64,000 bases of DNA from Haloglomus halophilum (lineage in GTDB: Archaea; Halobacteriota; Halobacteria; Halobacteriales; Haloarculaceae), in contig NZ_CP101166.1 in the NCBI RefSeq assembly GCF_024298885.1, positions 186,001 through 250,000 on the forward strand. Direction: 5' to 3'. The notes below the pieces were generated by a model. That model did no database searches and had not been told where the DNA came from. It worked only from the letters and a program-made list of their open reading frames with translations. The position numbers and the translations under genes were made by a program. Position 1 is the first letter of the stretch. Every line of letters starts with the position of its first letter. Of the stretch, positions 8,599-16,775 are shown one piece after another.

Positions 8599-9378
8599 AT
8601 GGAACTCGATGACGATACCCGCGACGAACTGGCAGCGTCCCTGTACGAGGCCCACGAAACCAGCGAGCCGATCGCGCCGCTCACCGACGGGCGGTCGTTG
8701 ACGAAGGCCGACGCCTACGACATCCAGTCGAAGTTCGTCGACCGTCGACTGGCTGACGGCGCGACAGTCACGGGACACAAGGTCGGCCTGACGAGTGACG
8801 GCATCCAGGAACAGCTTGGCGTCGACGAGCCCGACTTCGGGCGGTTGCTCGACACGATGTTCGTCGACGGTTCGGTGCCGTTCGAGGAACTCATCCAGCC
8901 CCGCGTCGAGCCCGAGATCGGATTCGTGATGGGAGAAGCGCTCGACCCACCCGTCACGTACCTGGACGTGCTCCGCGCGACGCGGGCAGTCGTCCCCGTC
9001 CTCGAGGTCATCGACAGCCGGGTCCGGGACTGGGACATCGGAATCCAGGACACGATCGCCGACAACGCCTCGTCGGCGATGTACCTCGCCGGAGAGCAGA
9101 CGAACGCCGTCGACGGGCTCGACCTCTCGCTGGAGGGCGTGAAGGTCCACCGGAACGGGGCGTACCAGGACGGTGGCGTCGGCGCCGCCGTGCTCGGGCA
9201 TCCGGCTCGCGCCGTCGCATGGCTGGCGAACACGCTCGCGGACCTCGGCGAACGGCTCGAGCCGGGGCAGCTCGTGCTGAGCGGGTCGTTCATCCCGGCC
9301 ATCGACCTCCATCCGGGCGACACGCTCACGGTCGAGTTCACGTCGCTCGGCACCGTGACGGCCCGGGTCAGCGAGTAG
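8599..9378 (+). CDS. 2-oxopent-4-enoate (2-hydroxypenta-2,4-dienoate) hydratase
   Basis: 259-residue MhpD/DmpE/XylJ-type hydratase that adds water to 2-hydroxypenta-2,4-dienoate to give 4-hydroxy-2-oxovalerate. Lys61 (GHKVGLTS) and the metal ligands Glu104, Glu106 (RVEPEIGF) and Glu136 are present. Hydratase-specific blocks are QLGVDEPDFGRLLD, RDWDIGIQDTIADNAS and LVLSGSFIPAID, where the decarboxylase sister family reads MTGGITAA; this is what separates it from the gene at 9401-10183. Start ATG at 8599 is the first in-frame and gives the family N-terminus. The two genes are convergent, only 22 bases apart. Confidence 0.9.
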   Translation: MELDDDTRDELAASLYEAHETSEPIAPLTDGRSLTKADAYDIQSKFVDRRLADGATVTGHKVGLTSDGIQEQLGVDEPDFGRLLDTMFVDGSVPFEELIQPRVEPEIGFVMGEALDPPVTYLDVLRATRAVVPVLEVIDSRVRDWDIGIQDTIADNASSAMYLAGEQTNAVDGLDLSLEGVKVHRNGAYQDGGVGAAVLGHPARAVAWLANTLADLGERLEPGQLVLSGSFIPAIDLHPGDTLTVEFTSLGTVTARVSE

Positions 9379-9400
9379 TCCTCGCCGCCCCGAGAGGAGA

Positions 9401-10183
9401 TTACTCCGCGCGGAGGTCGATGGACCCGATGCTCCCGAACGTCACGTTGTAGACGTCGCCGGGTTCGATGTCGATGGCGGCCGTGATGCCGCCGGTCATG
9501 ACCAGTTCACCCGCCCGGAGCCGGTCGTCGCGTTGCTCCAGCCGGTTCGCGAGCCAGCTGACGGCGCGAGCCGGGTGGCCCATGATGTCGGCACCGGTGC
9601 CCGTCGTCTCGACCTCCCCGTTCACGGAGACCAGAACGCTCTCGGTCGGCATGTCGACGTCGGTCACGTCGGTGAGCGACTCGCCGACGAAGATGCGCCC
9701 GGCGGAGGTGTTGTCGGCGATGACGTCCTGGGCGCTCGGGATCGTCCAGCCCTGGAACCGGCTCTCGAGGATCTCGATGACGGGGACGACCGCCGCCGTC
9801 GCGCGGAGCACGTCCGTCGTCGACGCTGGCGCGGCGATGTCCTCATCGAGGAGGAGGCCGATCTCGGCCTCGATACGAGGCGAGATGATCTCGTCGGTCG
9901 GAATCACGGGCTCGTCGAGGACCGTCTCCTCGGTCACGTAGCCGAAGATGGGCTCCTGGATGCCCAGTTGCTCCTGCTTGGCCTCGCTCACCAGGCCGAG
10001 TTTGTGGGCGGCGATGGCCGGGTCACCGTCGCCGATGCGGTCGACGAACCGGGACTGGATATCGTAGGCCTCCTCGACGGAGAACTCGGTCTCGTCCGTG
10101 AGTGGTGGAATCGGCGACCCCGTACTGTATGCTTCGTACAGGTCGTCTGCGAAGCGCTCAAGCTGCGAACTATCGAGGCTCAT
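9401..10183 (-). CDS. 4-oxalocrotonate decarboxylase
   Basis: 260-residue member of the hydratase/decarboxylase superfamily. It carries the decarboxylase (DmpH/XylI) signatures: AHKLGLVSEAKQEQLGI, EPIFGYV, SPRIEAEIGL (Glu105, Glu107), VIEILESRF (Glu137), VIADNTSAG and LVMTGGITAAIDIEPGD. In bacteria DmpH decarboxylates 2-oxohex-3-enedioate and forms a complex with the hydratase. The product is the substrate of the hydratase encoded next door. ATG at 10183 is preceded, 28-37 bases upstream, by the AT-rich TATTTTTAAT (10211-10220), consistent with a leaderless mRNA of its own. The assignment to decarboxylase rather than hydratase is by motif only. Confidence 0.88.
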   Translation of the reverse strand: MSLDSSQLERFADDLYEAYSTGSPIPPLTDETEFSVEEAYDIQSRFVDRIGDGDPAIAAHKLGLVSEAKQEQLGIQEPIFGYVTEETVLDEPVIPTDEIISPRIEAEIGLLLDEDIAAPASTTDVLRATAAVVPVIEILESRFQGWTIPSAQDVIADNTSAGRIFVGESLTDVTDVDMPTESVLVSVNGEVETTGTGADIMGHPARAVSWLANRLEQRDDRLRAGELVMTGGITAAIDIEPGDVYNVTFGSIGSIDLRAE

Positions 10184-10277
10184 ACCGTAAACGCGTAGTT
10201 CGGGGCAGCAATTAAAAATACCGGCTAGACGGACGGCAACGCCGGCAACTCGGGAGTGCTCGGCACGCCGGACTGCC

Positions 10278-12968
10278 CTACCCGGTGTTCTTCATGCCCG
10301 CGGCGATACCCTTGACCGTCAGCCGGAGCGTCCGCTCCTCGCCCTCGTCCCTGTCCTCCTGCCCGAGGAGGCGGACCTGGAGGAGGTTCAGCGGGTCGAC
10401 GTACGGGTTCCGCCGGTCGAGGTTCTCGCCCAGCCAGTCGCGCGTGTGGAGCGTATCGCGCTGGCTGATGCGCTTGATGATGTCACCTGCGCGCTCGCAC
10501 TCGGCGGATAGCCGGGGAAAGAACCGCTCGCGGAGGTCGGAGGACGCGAGGGCGGCGTACTCGGCGGCGATCTCGAGGTCAGTCCGTGCGACCGAGAGCG
10601 CCGCGTTGTCGAGCGTCGTCCGGAAGAACGGCCACTCATCGTACATCGTCTGCAGCGTCTCCAGTGACCCCCCGTCGTCGAGATACGTCTCGATGCCGGT
10701 GGCCAGCCCGTACCAGCTGGTCATGATACAGCGTGACTGGGTCCACGAGAACACCCAGGGAATCGCCCGCAGGTCCGCAACCGTCCGCTCGTCCGAACGG
10801 GACGCAGGCCGCGAGCCGAGGTTGAGGTCCTCGATGACGGTGATGGGGGTCGCCTGCTCGAAGTACTGCACGAAGCCGTCCGTGTCGAGGAGGTCACGGT
10901 ACTCCTCCCGCGCCGCTGTCGCCATCGTCTCCATGGCCGACCGCCAGTCCTCGGGAACCTCCTCCCGGGGGGACTCCAGACTCCGCTGGCGGGCCCGGAG
11001 CTGGGCGTTCACCATCTGCTCGATGTTCCGCTCGGCGATGCGCGGGTTGCTGTACTTCTCGGCGATGGCCTCGCCCTGCTCGGTGAACTTGATCTGTCCG
11101 GTCACGGTGCTGTTCGGGAGTGCGAGCATCGCCTCGTTCATCGGCCCGCCACCGCGGGAGATCGACCCGCCCCGGCCGTGGAACAGGCGCATCGTGACCC
11201 CGTGCGCCTCGCAGATGTCCGCGAGGCGCTTCTGGTTCCGGTAGAGCGACCAGTTGGCCGCGAGGAAGCCGTTCTCCTTGTTCGAATCGGAGTAGCCGAG
11301 CATGATCTCCTGCACGCCGTCGCGCGCGTCGAGGGCGGCCTCATACGCCTCGTTCTCGAACAGCGTCCCCATGATGCGCCGGGCCCCCGACAGGGCGTAC
11401 TCCGTCTCCAGTAGCGGCACCACGTCGAGCCCACAGTGTTCCGGCAGGGAGACCACCCCGGCCTGGTCCGCGAGGAACAGCACTTCCATCACGTGGCTCG
11501 GCTCCTCGGTCATCGAGATGCAGTAGGTGTCGATGGCCTCGGCGCCGTACTGGTCCTGCCAGTCCGCCAGTCGGTCGAACCGGGTCTGTACACGTGCGGC
11601 GGTCTCCGAGAGACCAGTCGTGTCACCGAGGTCGATGACGGGTTCGTCCTGCAGGATGGCGTCGGTGAGGAACTCGACGCGTTCGGCCTCGTCGAAGGAA
11701 CCGTACTCGATGCCCTCGCGGGCGAGGGCCTCGACGAGGGTCTCCGTGTGATTCTGCTGGTGGTCCCGGAGGTCGAGCCCGGCGAGCGAGAATCCGAAGG
11801 TCTCGACCTGGCGCCGGAGTGGCCGGACGTGCGCATCTGCGACCGTCTCGGCGCCGGTGGTTCGGAGGCTCTCCTCGAGTCGCTCGACGTCCCGGCGGAA
11901 CGCCTCGGCGTCGGCGTAGCCGCCAGGGCGGACGTCGTCGACCCGCTCGATGCGGGCCCGCATCAGCGCGAGCTGCTGCCGGTACGGCTCCCCGCTGTAC
12001 CGCTCGCGTATCTCCTGGGTCCGGCCGGGGAACTCGTCGAGCGCCGCTTCGAGCGTGGACTCGAACGCCGACCCGGCCGAGAGCTGGGCCGCCTTCTGAC
12101 TCAGCGCACCGAGGAGGGACTCCAGCTCCTCGGCGTACCGCTGGAGCACGACCCGGCGCTGTCGCTGGAGGGTTGCCGTGGTCACTCCCGGTGTCACGTA
12201 GGGGTTCCCGTCCCGGTCGCTGCCGGCCCAGGAGCGGAACTCGAACAGCTTCGGGATATCGACCGGCGCATCGAGTCCCTCGTCCAGCGCGGTCTCCAGT
12301 TCGTCGTAGACCTCGGCGACCACGTCGAACAGCGTGTTCTCGAGGTACCACTGGACGTTCCGGGCCTCGTCCTCGGGTGCCGGCTTGTGGTCCCGGACCT
12401 GCGCCGTCTGCCAGAGACTCGTCACCTCGGCACGGAGGTCCCGCCAGACCTGCCCCGTCTCCTTGTCGGTCAGCAGCCGCTCGTCGAGCGTCTCCAGGTC
12501 CGAGGCGATCTCCCGAAGTTTGGCCTTGATCGTCTTCCGGTGGGCCTCCGTCGGGTGGGCGGTGAACGTCGGCTCGATGAGCGTCTCGTCCAGAATCAGC
12601 TGTGCGGTCTCCGGGTCGAGTTCGGCGAGCTGAGCCGCGGCGCTCTCGAGGTCGCCGTCGAGGGTCCCGTCCTGAGAGTCCCGGCGGATGGACCGGATGC
12701 GTTCGCGCTCCTCGACGAGGTTGATGAGTTCGAAGTACGTCGTGAACGCGCGTGCGACGGTCTGTTGATGGTCGACCGGGTCGCTCGCGAGCGCCTCGCG
12801 TATGGGGTCCCGCGTGTCGATATCGCCCGCCCGATACGCGATCGCCGACGTGCGACACTTTTCTACAGCGTCCATCGCCGCTGCCGACGTCTGTTCCTCG
12901 AGGACCTCCCCGAGCAGTTCACCGAGTTCTCTCACGTCCTGCCTGACGTTGCGGTTGTACAGTGTCAT
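10278..12968 (-). CDS. ppc: phosphoenolpyruvate carboxylase
   Basis: 896-residue bacterial-type PEP carboxylase, which makes oxaloacetate from PEP and bicarbonate to refill the TCA cycle. Catalytic His138 lies in FTAHPTEAHRKTIKAK, at the same residue number as in the E. coli enzyme. Other signatures are GYSDSNKENGF, LFHGRGGSISRGGGP, the DLRAIPWVFSWTQSR block and the conserved C-terminal KNTG end. ATG at 12968 aligns with the start of the family (VRELGELLGEVL); a GTG at 13037 would add 23 unrelated residues. It is transcribed towards the ring-cleavage genes with about 95 bases between it and the decarboxylase. Stop is TAG. Confidence 0.97.
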   Translation of the reverse strand: MTLYNRNVRQDVRELGELLGEVLEEQTSAAAMDAVEKCRTSAIAYRAGDIDTRDPIREALASDPVDHQQTVARAFTTYFELINLVEERERIRSIRRDSQDGTLDGDLESAAAQLAELDPETAQLILDETLIEPTFTAHPTEAHRKTIKAKLREIASDLETLDERLLTDKETGQVWRDLRAEVTSLWQTAQVRDHKPAPEDEARNVQWYLENTLFDVVAEVYDELETALDEGLDAPVDIPKLFEFRSWAGSDRDGNPYVTPGVTTATLQRQRRVVLQRYAEELESLLGALSQKAAQLSAGSAFESTLEAALDEFPGRTQEIRERYSGEPYRQQLALMRARIERVDDVRPGGYADAEAFRRDVERLEESLRTTGAETVADAHVRPLRRQVETFGFSLAGLDLRDHQQNHTETLVEALAREGIEYGSFDEAERVEFLTDAILQDEPVIDLGDTTGLSETAARVQTRFDRLADWQDQYGAEAIDTYCISMTEEPSHVMEVLFLADQAGVVSLPEHCGLDVVPLLETEYALSGARRIMGTLFENEAYEAALDARDGVQEIMLGYSDSNKENGFLAANWSLYRNQKRLADICEAHGVTMRLFHGRGGSISRGGGPMNEAMLALPNSTVTGQIKFTEQGEAIAEKYSNPRIAERNIEQMVNAQLRARQRSLESPREEVPEDWRSAMETMATAAREEYRDLLDTDGFVQYFEQATPITVIEDLNLGSRPASRSDERTVADLRAIPWVFSWTQSRCIMTSWYGLATGIETYLDDGGSLETLQTMYDEWPFFRTTLDNAALSVARTDLEIAAEYAALASSDLRERFFPRLSAECERAGDIIKRISQRDTLHTRDWLGENLDRRNPYVDPLNLLQVRLLGQEDRDEGEERTLRLTVKGIAAGMKNTG

Positions 12969-13678
12969 GGTCCGGTAGCTGCCGCTGGCTCCCCACGAGA
13001 CGGGGGAATCAAGCCGCACAGGGTCGGGAATAGCCACGCTGCGGGACGCTCTCCGGCTGTGCCGTGGTGTGCCCCACGTGCCAGTTACTCGCGCTCACGC
13101 TCCACCGGGGTCGCCTGCGAGCAGTACTCCGGCGGAGCGACTGCGGTAGCTGCCGATATCGAACGCCAACTGCGTCTTGGCTGTTCCCGGTGCGGCTTCT
13201 TCCCCCGCTGTCAAATACGTGTTGCTGCCACGAATTCTTTCCTGCTATTTCGTCATCAACAATCGCCCCCTTCGAATCATTGGCCGGCAATCTTCACCAG
13301 ATATATCACCTACACATATATGATATAATTTTGATTATTGTATAGTTTTGCTACACATCGATTTGAATCCCTGTTCCCGTATTTTGATATTATTATCGTT
13401 AAATCCACCCAATATTAATAATAATAGTGAGATAATCCAGAAGTAATCTATTTCTTCGTCATATAGTTGATTTATTTAACAGAGTGGTGTCGGAGCCCAG
13501 ATACATCCGAACTTCCGGTTTAATTGCCTACAGGCTGCTCTAACCAAACGATTTGTCAGGCACCGATAAACCACATCTTCCCACCACCTCCTGTACAATA
13601 ATTGTTAATTTCGATTCTTTACCGTAATTTTATAATTCAACATGGGCGGAGAACTCGGCAGCTGGCGCGCTACGAGCG
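12969..13678. other. AT-rich intergenic region
   Basis: No gene is recognised. From about 13290 to 13640 the sequence is strikingly AT-rich compared with both sides, with runs such as ATATATGATATAATTTTG. No tRNA, rRNA or transposase end was seen. It separates ppc from the SMC-like gene and lies at the 3' end of the latter and upstream of ppc. Confidence 0.5.
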
Positions 13679-15619
13679 TCAGATATCCGTGATGCGGTCG
13701 TAGCCCTCGTCGAGCGCGGCGGCGTCTTCGGTGAGGAGTGCGACGACGAGGTAGTCAGCGTAGTCGTTCAGGTAGTCGACCAGAACCGCGAGGCGGTCGG
13801 CGTCGATGGCCTCCAGCGAGTCCAGCACCATGAACGGCACCTTCTGATGGACCTCGTGGGCGAGATAGCCGGCGAGCGCGAAGATCAGTCCCGTCACCTC
13901 GCGCTCGCTCTCGGAGAGGTGGTCGACGGTGTCCTCGTAGGTCTGGTTCGAGGCCGTGTTGCGGACGATGTGGAGCTCGAACGTCGTCTTCTGCACCTTC
14001 CGCCGCCCCTCGCGGGCCTCTCGCTCCTTGCGTTCGATCCAGATGCGTTCGAGGTTCTCGTAATCCAGCAGTTCGAGCACGGTGTCCATGTGCTCGTTGA
14101 AGCCCTCGGTCGCCTGTTCCTCGATGCGCCCGATCTTCGCTCGGAGGGACTCGATCTCGGCCTCGACGGACTCCAGTTCGGCGTTCAGGTCTTCCTGCTC
14201 TCCGATCCGGTCCTCGACGCGCTCGATATCGGTCTCGACGCTATCGAGGTCGTTCTCGAGACGCCCGAGATCGTACTCGAGCTGGTTCGCCTCCTTGTGG
14301 AGGTCGAGGATGTCGCTGTAGGACTTGCCCTCGAGCTCCTCGACGGTCTCCTCGATGTCAGCGATCTCGTCTGTGAGCTCCTCGCGGCGCTCCTGCAGGC
14401 GCTCGAGTTCGGCCTGGCTCTCCTCGAGCTCCGTCTCGAGCTCAGACAGGCGACGGTCGGTGCGGTCGCGCTCGCGCTGGGTCTCCTTCAGTTCCCGGCG
14501 CTGGTCCGTCAGCTCGTCGAGGTCGCTTTCGATGTCGCTGATCTCGCCGAACTTGTCCTGGCTCAACTCCCGTAGCTGGCCGATGGTCCGTTCGATTTGC
14601 TCCTCCTCGACCTCGCTCCCGCAGGTCCAGCAGGTGACTGTTTCGGCCTCGAGCAGCTGGTCGGTCAGGGGCCCGTCTGACCCCTCCTGCAGCGCCGCGA
14701 GAACGTCGGTGTCGGCGTCCTCGAGCATCTCCTCGTTGAAGCTGATGATGCTCTGGAGCTCGTTGATCTCGCCCTCGATGGCCTGCTTCTCGTCGCGGAG
14801 CCGCTCGATGCGCGAGTCCAGCTCGTCGATGTCACCCATCGGCGTCTCCGGCAGTGTCGCCTGCTCGGACTCGAGTTCGTTGCGCTCGGCGCGGAGCGAC
14901 TCGATGGTTTCGCGCTCGGTGTCGATGTCGTACCGGATGTCCTCGAGCGTCGAGCGCTTGCGCCGAAGCTCCGAGAGCTCCCCCTCGAGCTCCTCCTTCT
15001 CCTCGCGCGTCTCCTCGATGTCGGCGTCCTCGAGTTCTGACTCCTTGGCCTCCAGTTCCTCTCGTTTCTCCTCGATGTCGTTCTGGAGCGATGTCCGGCG
15101 CTCCTCGAGCTTCGGGAGTTTCCCCTTGAGCGAGTCGATGTCCTCGAGTTCCTCCTCGATACGTTTGCGCTCCCGGACGAGCCGGTCGATCTCCGTCTGG
15201 ACCTCGTCGGTGTCCACCGGCCGCATGATGATCTCGCGGAGGTCCTGCCCCTGCCTGATAGCCTTGCGAGCCTCGTTCGACTCCAGCAGGAACGCGAACA
15301 GGTCGGCCACCGTCGAGTCGTCCAGATAGGGGTCACCGTCGGAAGCGACTCCCCCGTTGTGGCGGTACAGGCGCCGGGTGTACGACTCGTCTCCGAGGTC
15401 GAGGGTCACCTCGGCCTCCTCGGCACCGCCCTTGATGGACACGTTGTCGCTCCCCAGCGCGGCCATGAGTCCCTGGAGCAGTGAGGTTCGGTTCGTCGCG
15501 TTCCGCCCCGACAGGACGGTGACACCGGGTGAGAAGGTGACGTCGGTTTCGTCGATCCCTCCGATGTTCTCCACGTGGAGGGCTGCTCGTTCCTGCTGGG
15601 TCTGTCCGGGAGCCATCAA
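13679..15619 (-). CDS. archaeal SMC-related coiled-coil ATPase (Sph3-like)
   Basis: 646-residue Rad50/SMC-like protein. The N-terminal ATPase half has a degenerate Walker A, GRNATNRTS at residues 38-46, where the usual lysine is Arg44. Residues about 150-300 and 345-500 are heptad-rich coiled coil. They flank a zinc-hook-like CWTC (Cys330, Cys333). The C-terminal half has the signature LSESERE and the Walker B FMVLDSLEAID. It matches the haloarchaeal archaea-specific SMC-related proteins. The adjacent gene upstream is an RdfA homologue, the same pairing as Sph3-RdfA of Haloferax volcanii, where both are needed for rod shape. Two Met codons (15619, 15616) are possible starts. Function is by analogy. 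Confidence 0.85.
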   Translation of the reverse strand: MMAPGQTQQERAALHVENIGGIDETDVTFSPGVTVLSGRNATNRTSLLQGLMAALGSDNVSIKGGAEEAEVTLDLGDESYTRRLYRHNGGVASDGDPYLDDSTVADLFAFLLESNEARKAIRQGQDLREIIMRPVDTDEVQTEIDRLVRERKRIEEELEDIDSLKGKLPKLEERRTSLQNDIEEKREELEAKESELEDADIEETREEKEELEGELSELRRKRSTLEDIRYDIDTERETIESLRAERNELESEQATLPETPMGDIDELDSRIERLRDEKQAIEGEINELQSIISFNEEMLEDADTDVLAALQEGSDGPLTDQLLEAETVTCWTCGSEVEEEQIERTIGQLRELSQDKFGEISDIESDLDELTDQRRELKETQRERDRTDRRLSELETELEESQAELERLQERREELTDEIADIEETVEELEGKSYSDILDLHKEANQLEYDLGRLENDLDSVETDIERVEDRIGEQEDLNAELESVEAEIESLRAKIGRIEEQATEGFNEHMDTVLELLDYENLERIWIERKEREAREGRRKVQKTTFELHIVRNTASNQTYEDTVDHLSESEREVTGLIFALAGYLAHEVHQKVPFMVLDSLEAIDADRLAVLVDYLNDYADYLVVALLTEDAAALDEGYDRITDI

Positions 15620-15721
15620 TCGGTCCGAACTACACCGGTTCCCTATGTAAGACCTGTGCTCTCGGCGGTCAGACCCGGAAGAACGGTCGTTACGGGCGGT
15701 CTCTGTCCCGACCCCGACGGA

Positions 15722-16369
15722 TCAGTTCGAGCACTCGCAGCCACCGTCTTCGACGAGCGTGACGAAGTCCTGCTGGGTGCCACACTCCTCGCAGACGACC
15801 CGGAGGTCGAGGATGACCCTGAACTCGCCGAGCGTGAGTTCACCTGCAGAGCGGAGCCCCTCCAGCCGGTTCTCGGCGACGGTGATGAGCCGGCTCCGGA
15901 GTCGCTGGACCGTCTCGATGGCACTCGCACCCCGGTCCCGGTCGGCGGTCGTGTGCTCGGCGTCGCGGTGTTTCTTGAGGTACGTCCTGATGGCCTGGTA
16001 CGAGAGGAAATCCGACCGGAGTTTGTCCACGTCGATATCTTCGCGTTCGAGCTGGCGCTCGGTCCGCGTCCGGTCGCCCGTGCTGACATCGTCGTCGGTC
16101 AGCAGCCGGTAGGTGTTCTCGACCTCTCCGTCGAGAACGGTGGCGCCGGCGTCCCGGAGTGCCTGCTCCAGCAACTGCTGGTTGAAGTAGGTCGCAAGGT
16201 CACGGAGGCTCCTTCGCTCGTCGGGGTCCTCCGCCGTCCAGGCCCGTTCCAGTTCCGCACCGAGCCCCTCGAGCCCGTACTCCTCGATGAGTCGCTGGAC
16301 TTTGCTCCGGCGTCCCCCGGCAGCAGCGTCCTCTGCGGTCATGTCGAAGGACCGACCGCCGACACTCAT
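15722..16369 (-). CDS. rdfA: rod-determining factor RdfA homologue
   Basis: 215-residue protein matching haloarchaeal RdfA. The N-terminal part has RSKVQRLIEEYGLEGLG and RRSLRDLATYFNQQLL, the central part is helical, and the C-terminus is a small zinc-ribbon-like pair, CEECGT and CECSN. In Haloferax volcanii RdfA promotes the rod cell type together with the SMC-like Sph3. Here it lies about 100 bases upstream of the Sph3-like gene on the same strand, so the pair is probably an operon. The start could instead be Met10 (16342); 16369 gives the longest conserved frame. No DNA-binding domain is obvious apart from the zinc ribbon. Confidence 0.85.
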   Translation of the reverse strand: MSVGGRSFDMTAEDAAAGGRRSKVQRLIEEYGLEGLGAELERAWTAEDPDERRSLRDLATYFNQQLLEQALRDAGATVLDGEVENTYRLLTDDDVSTGDRTRTERQLEREDIDVDKLRSDFLSYQAIRTYLKKHRDAEHTTADRDRGASAIETVQRLRSRLITVAENRLEGLRSAGELTLGEFRVILDLRVVCEECGTQQDFVTLVEDGGCECSN

Positions 16370-16530
16370 CTTTCTGCTGGTCGGCCCCGGTCCGGTCAGC
16401 CGAGGCGGAGACGAGACAGACCGCCTGACTGGAGTCTCGATGGCTGTCAGATAGCGTGGTCGAGACGGATCTCAGTACCGGCCCGCCGGTCCGGAAGCGA
16501 GGAGGGGCGCGGTGAGCGGTGCTGACGCCG

Positions 16531-16650
16531 TCAGACCTCATTCGGTTCACTCTCCGCGAGGTCGTTCCCGCAGTTGTCGCAGAAATCGGACTGCCACGGC
16601 ACCGTCGACACGATATCCCGTTCCCCCGGGGAGCAGTTACACTCCGGCAT
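16531..16650 (-). CDS. 39-residue zinc-finger microprotein (copy 1)
   Basis: A 39-residue open frame, ATG at 16650 to TGA at 16531. It contains CNC at residues 4-6 and FCDNCGN at 23-29, four cysteines that could bind one zinc, joined by the stretch TVPWQSDF. A second gene at 57841-57954 encodes a protein with the same layout (CDC, TVPWQEDF, CENCGN), so the shared residues are unlikely to be chance and the frame is under selection. Haloarchaea have many microproteins under 70 residues with paired cysteine motifs; some control motility, biofilm or nitrogen metabolism. No partner can be inferred. It lies alone between rdfA and rnhB. Confidence 0.8.
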   Translation of the reverse strand: MPECNCSPGERDIVSTVPWQSDFCDNCGNDLAESEPNEV

Positions 16651-16775
16651 AGGAAGACAACGACCCCACCAGCGGATTGTTATGCAGCCCCTAACCGCCA
16701 GAGACGGGAGACTACTGTCGTGAGTGACAAATCATTCAATAATTCGACACTGCTTCTCCAGAAGAGCCCAGTATC

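Noticed and set aside
11436..13328. 630-codon open frame on the plus strand opposite PEP carboxylase
   Set aside because: It is antisense to a full-length PEPC with intact catalytic motifs; long antisense frames are a known effect of high GC third positions and the product has no domains.
13300..13640. Possible tRNA or RNA gene in the AT-rich gap
   Set aside because: No cloverleaf-forming arms or T-loop GTTCGAATC-type sequence was found there.
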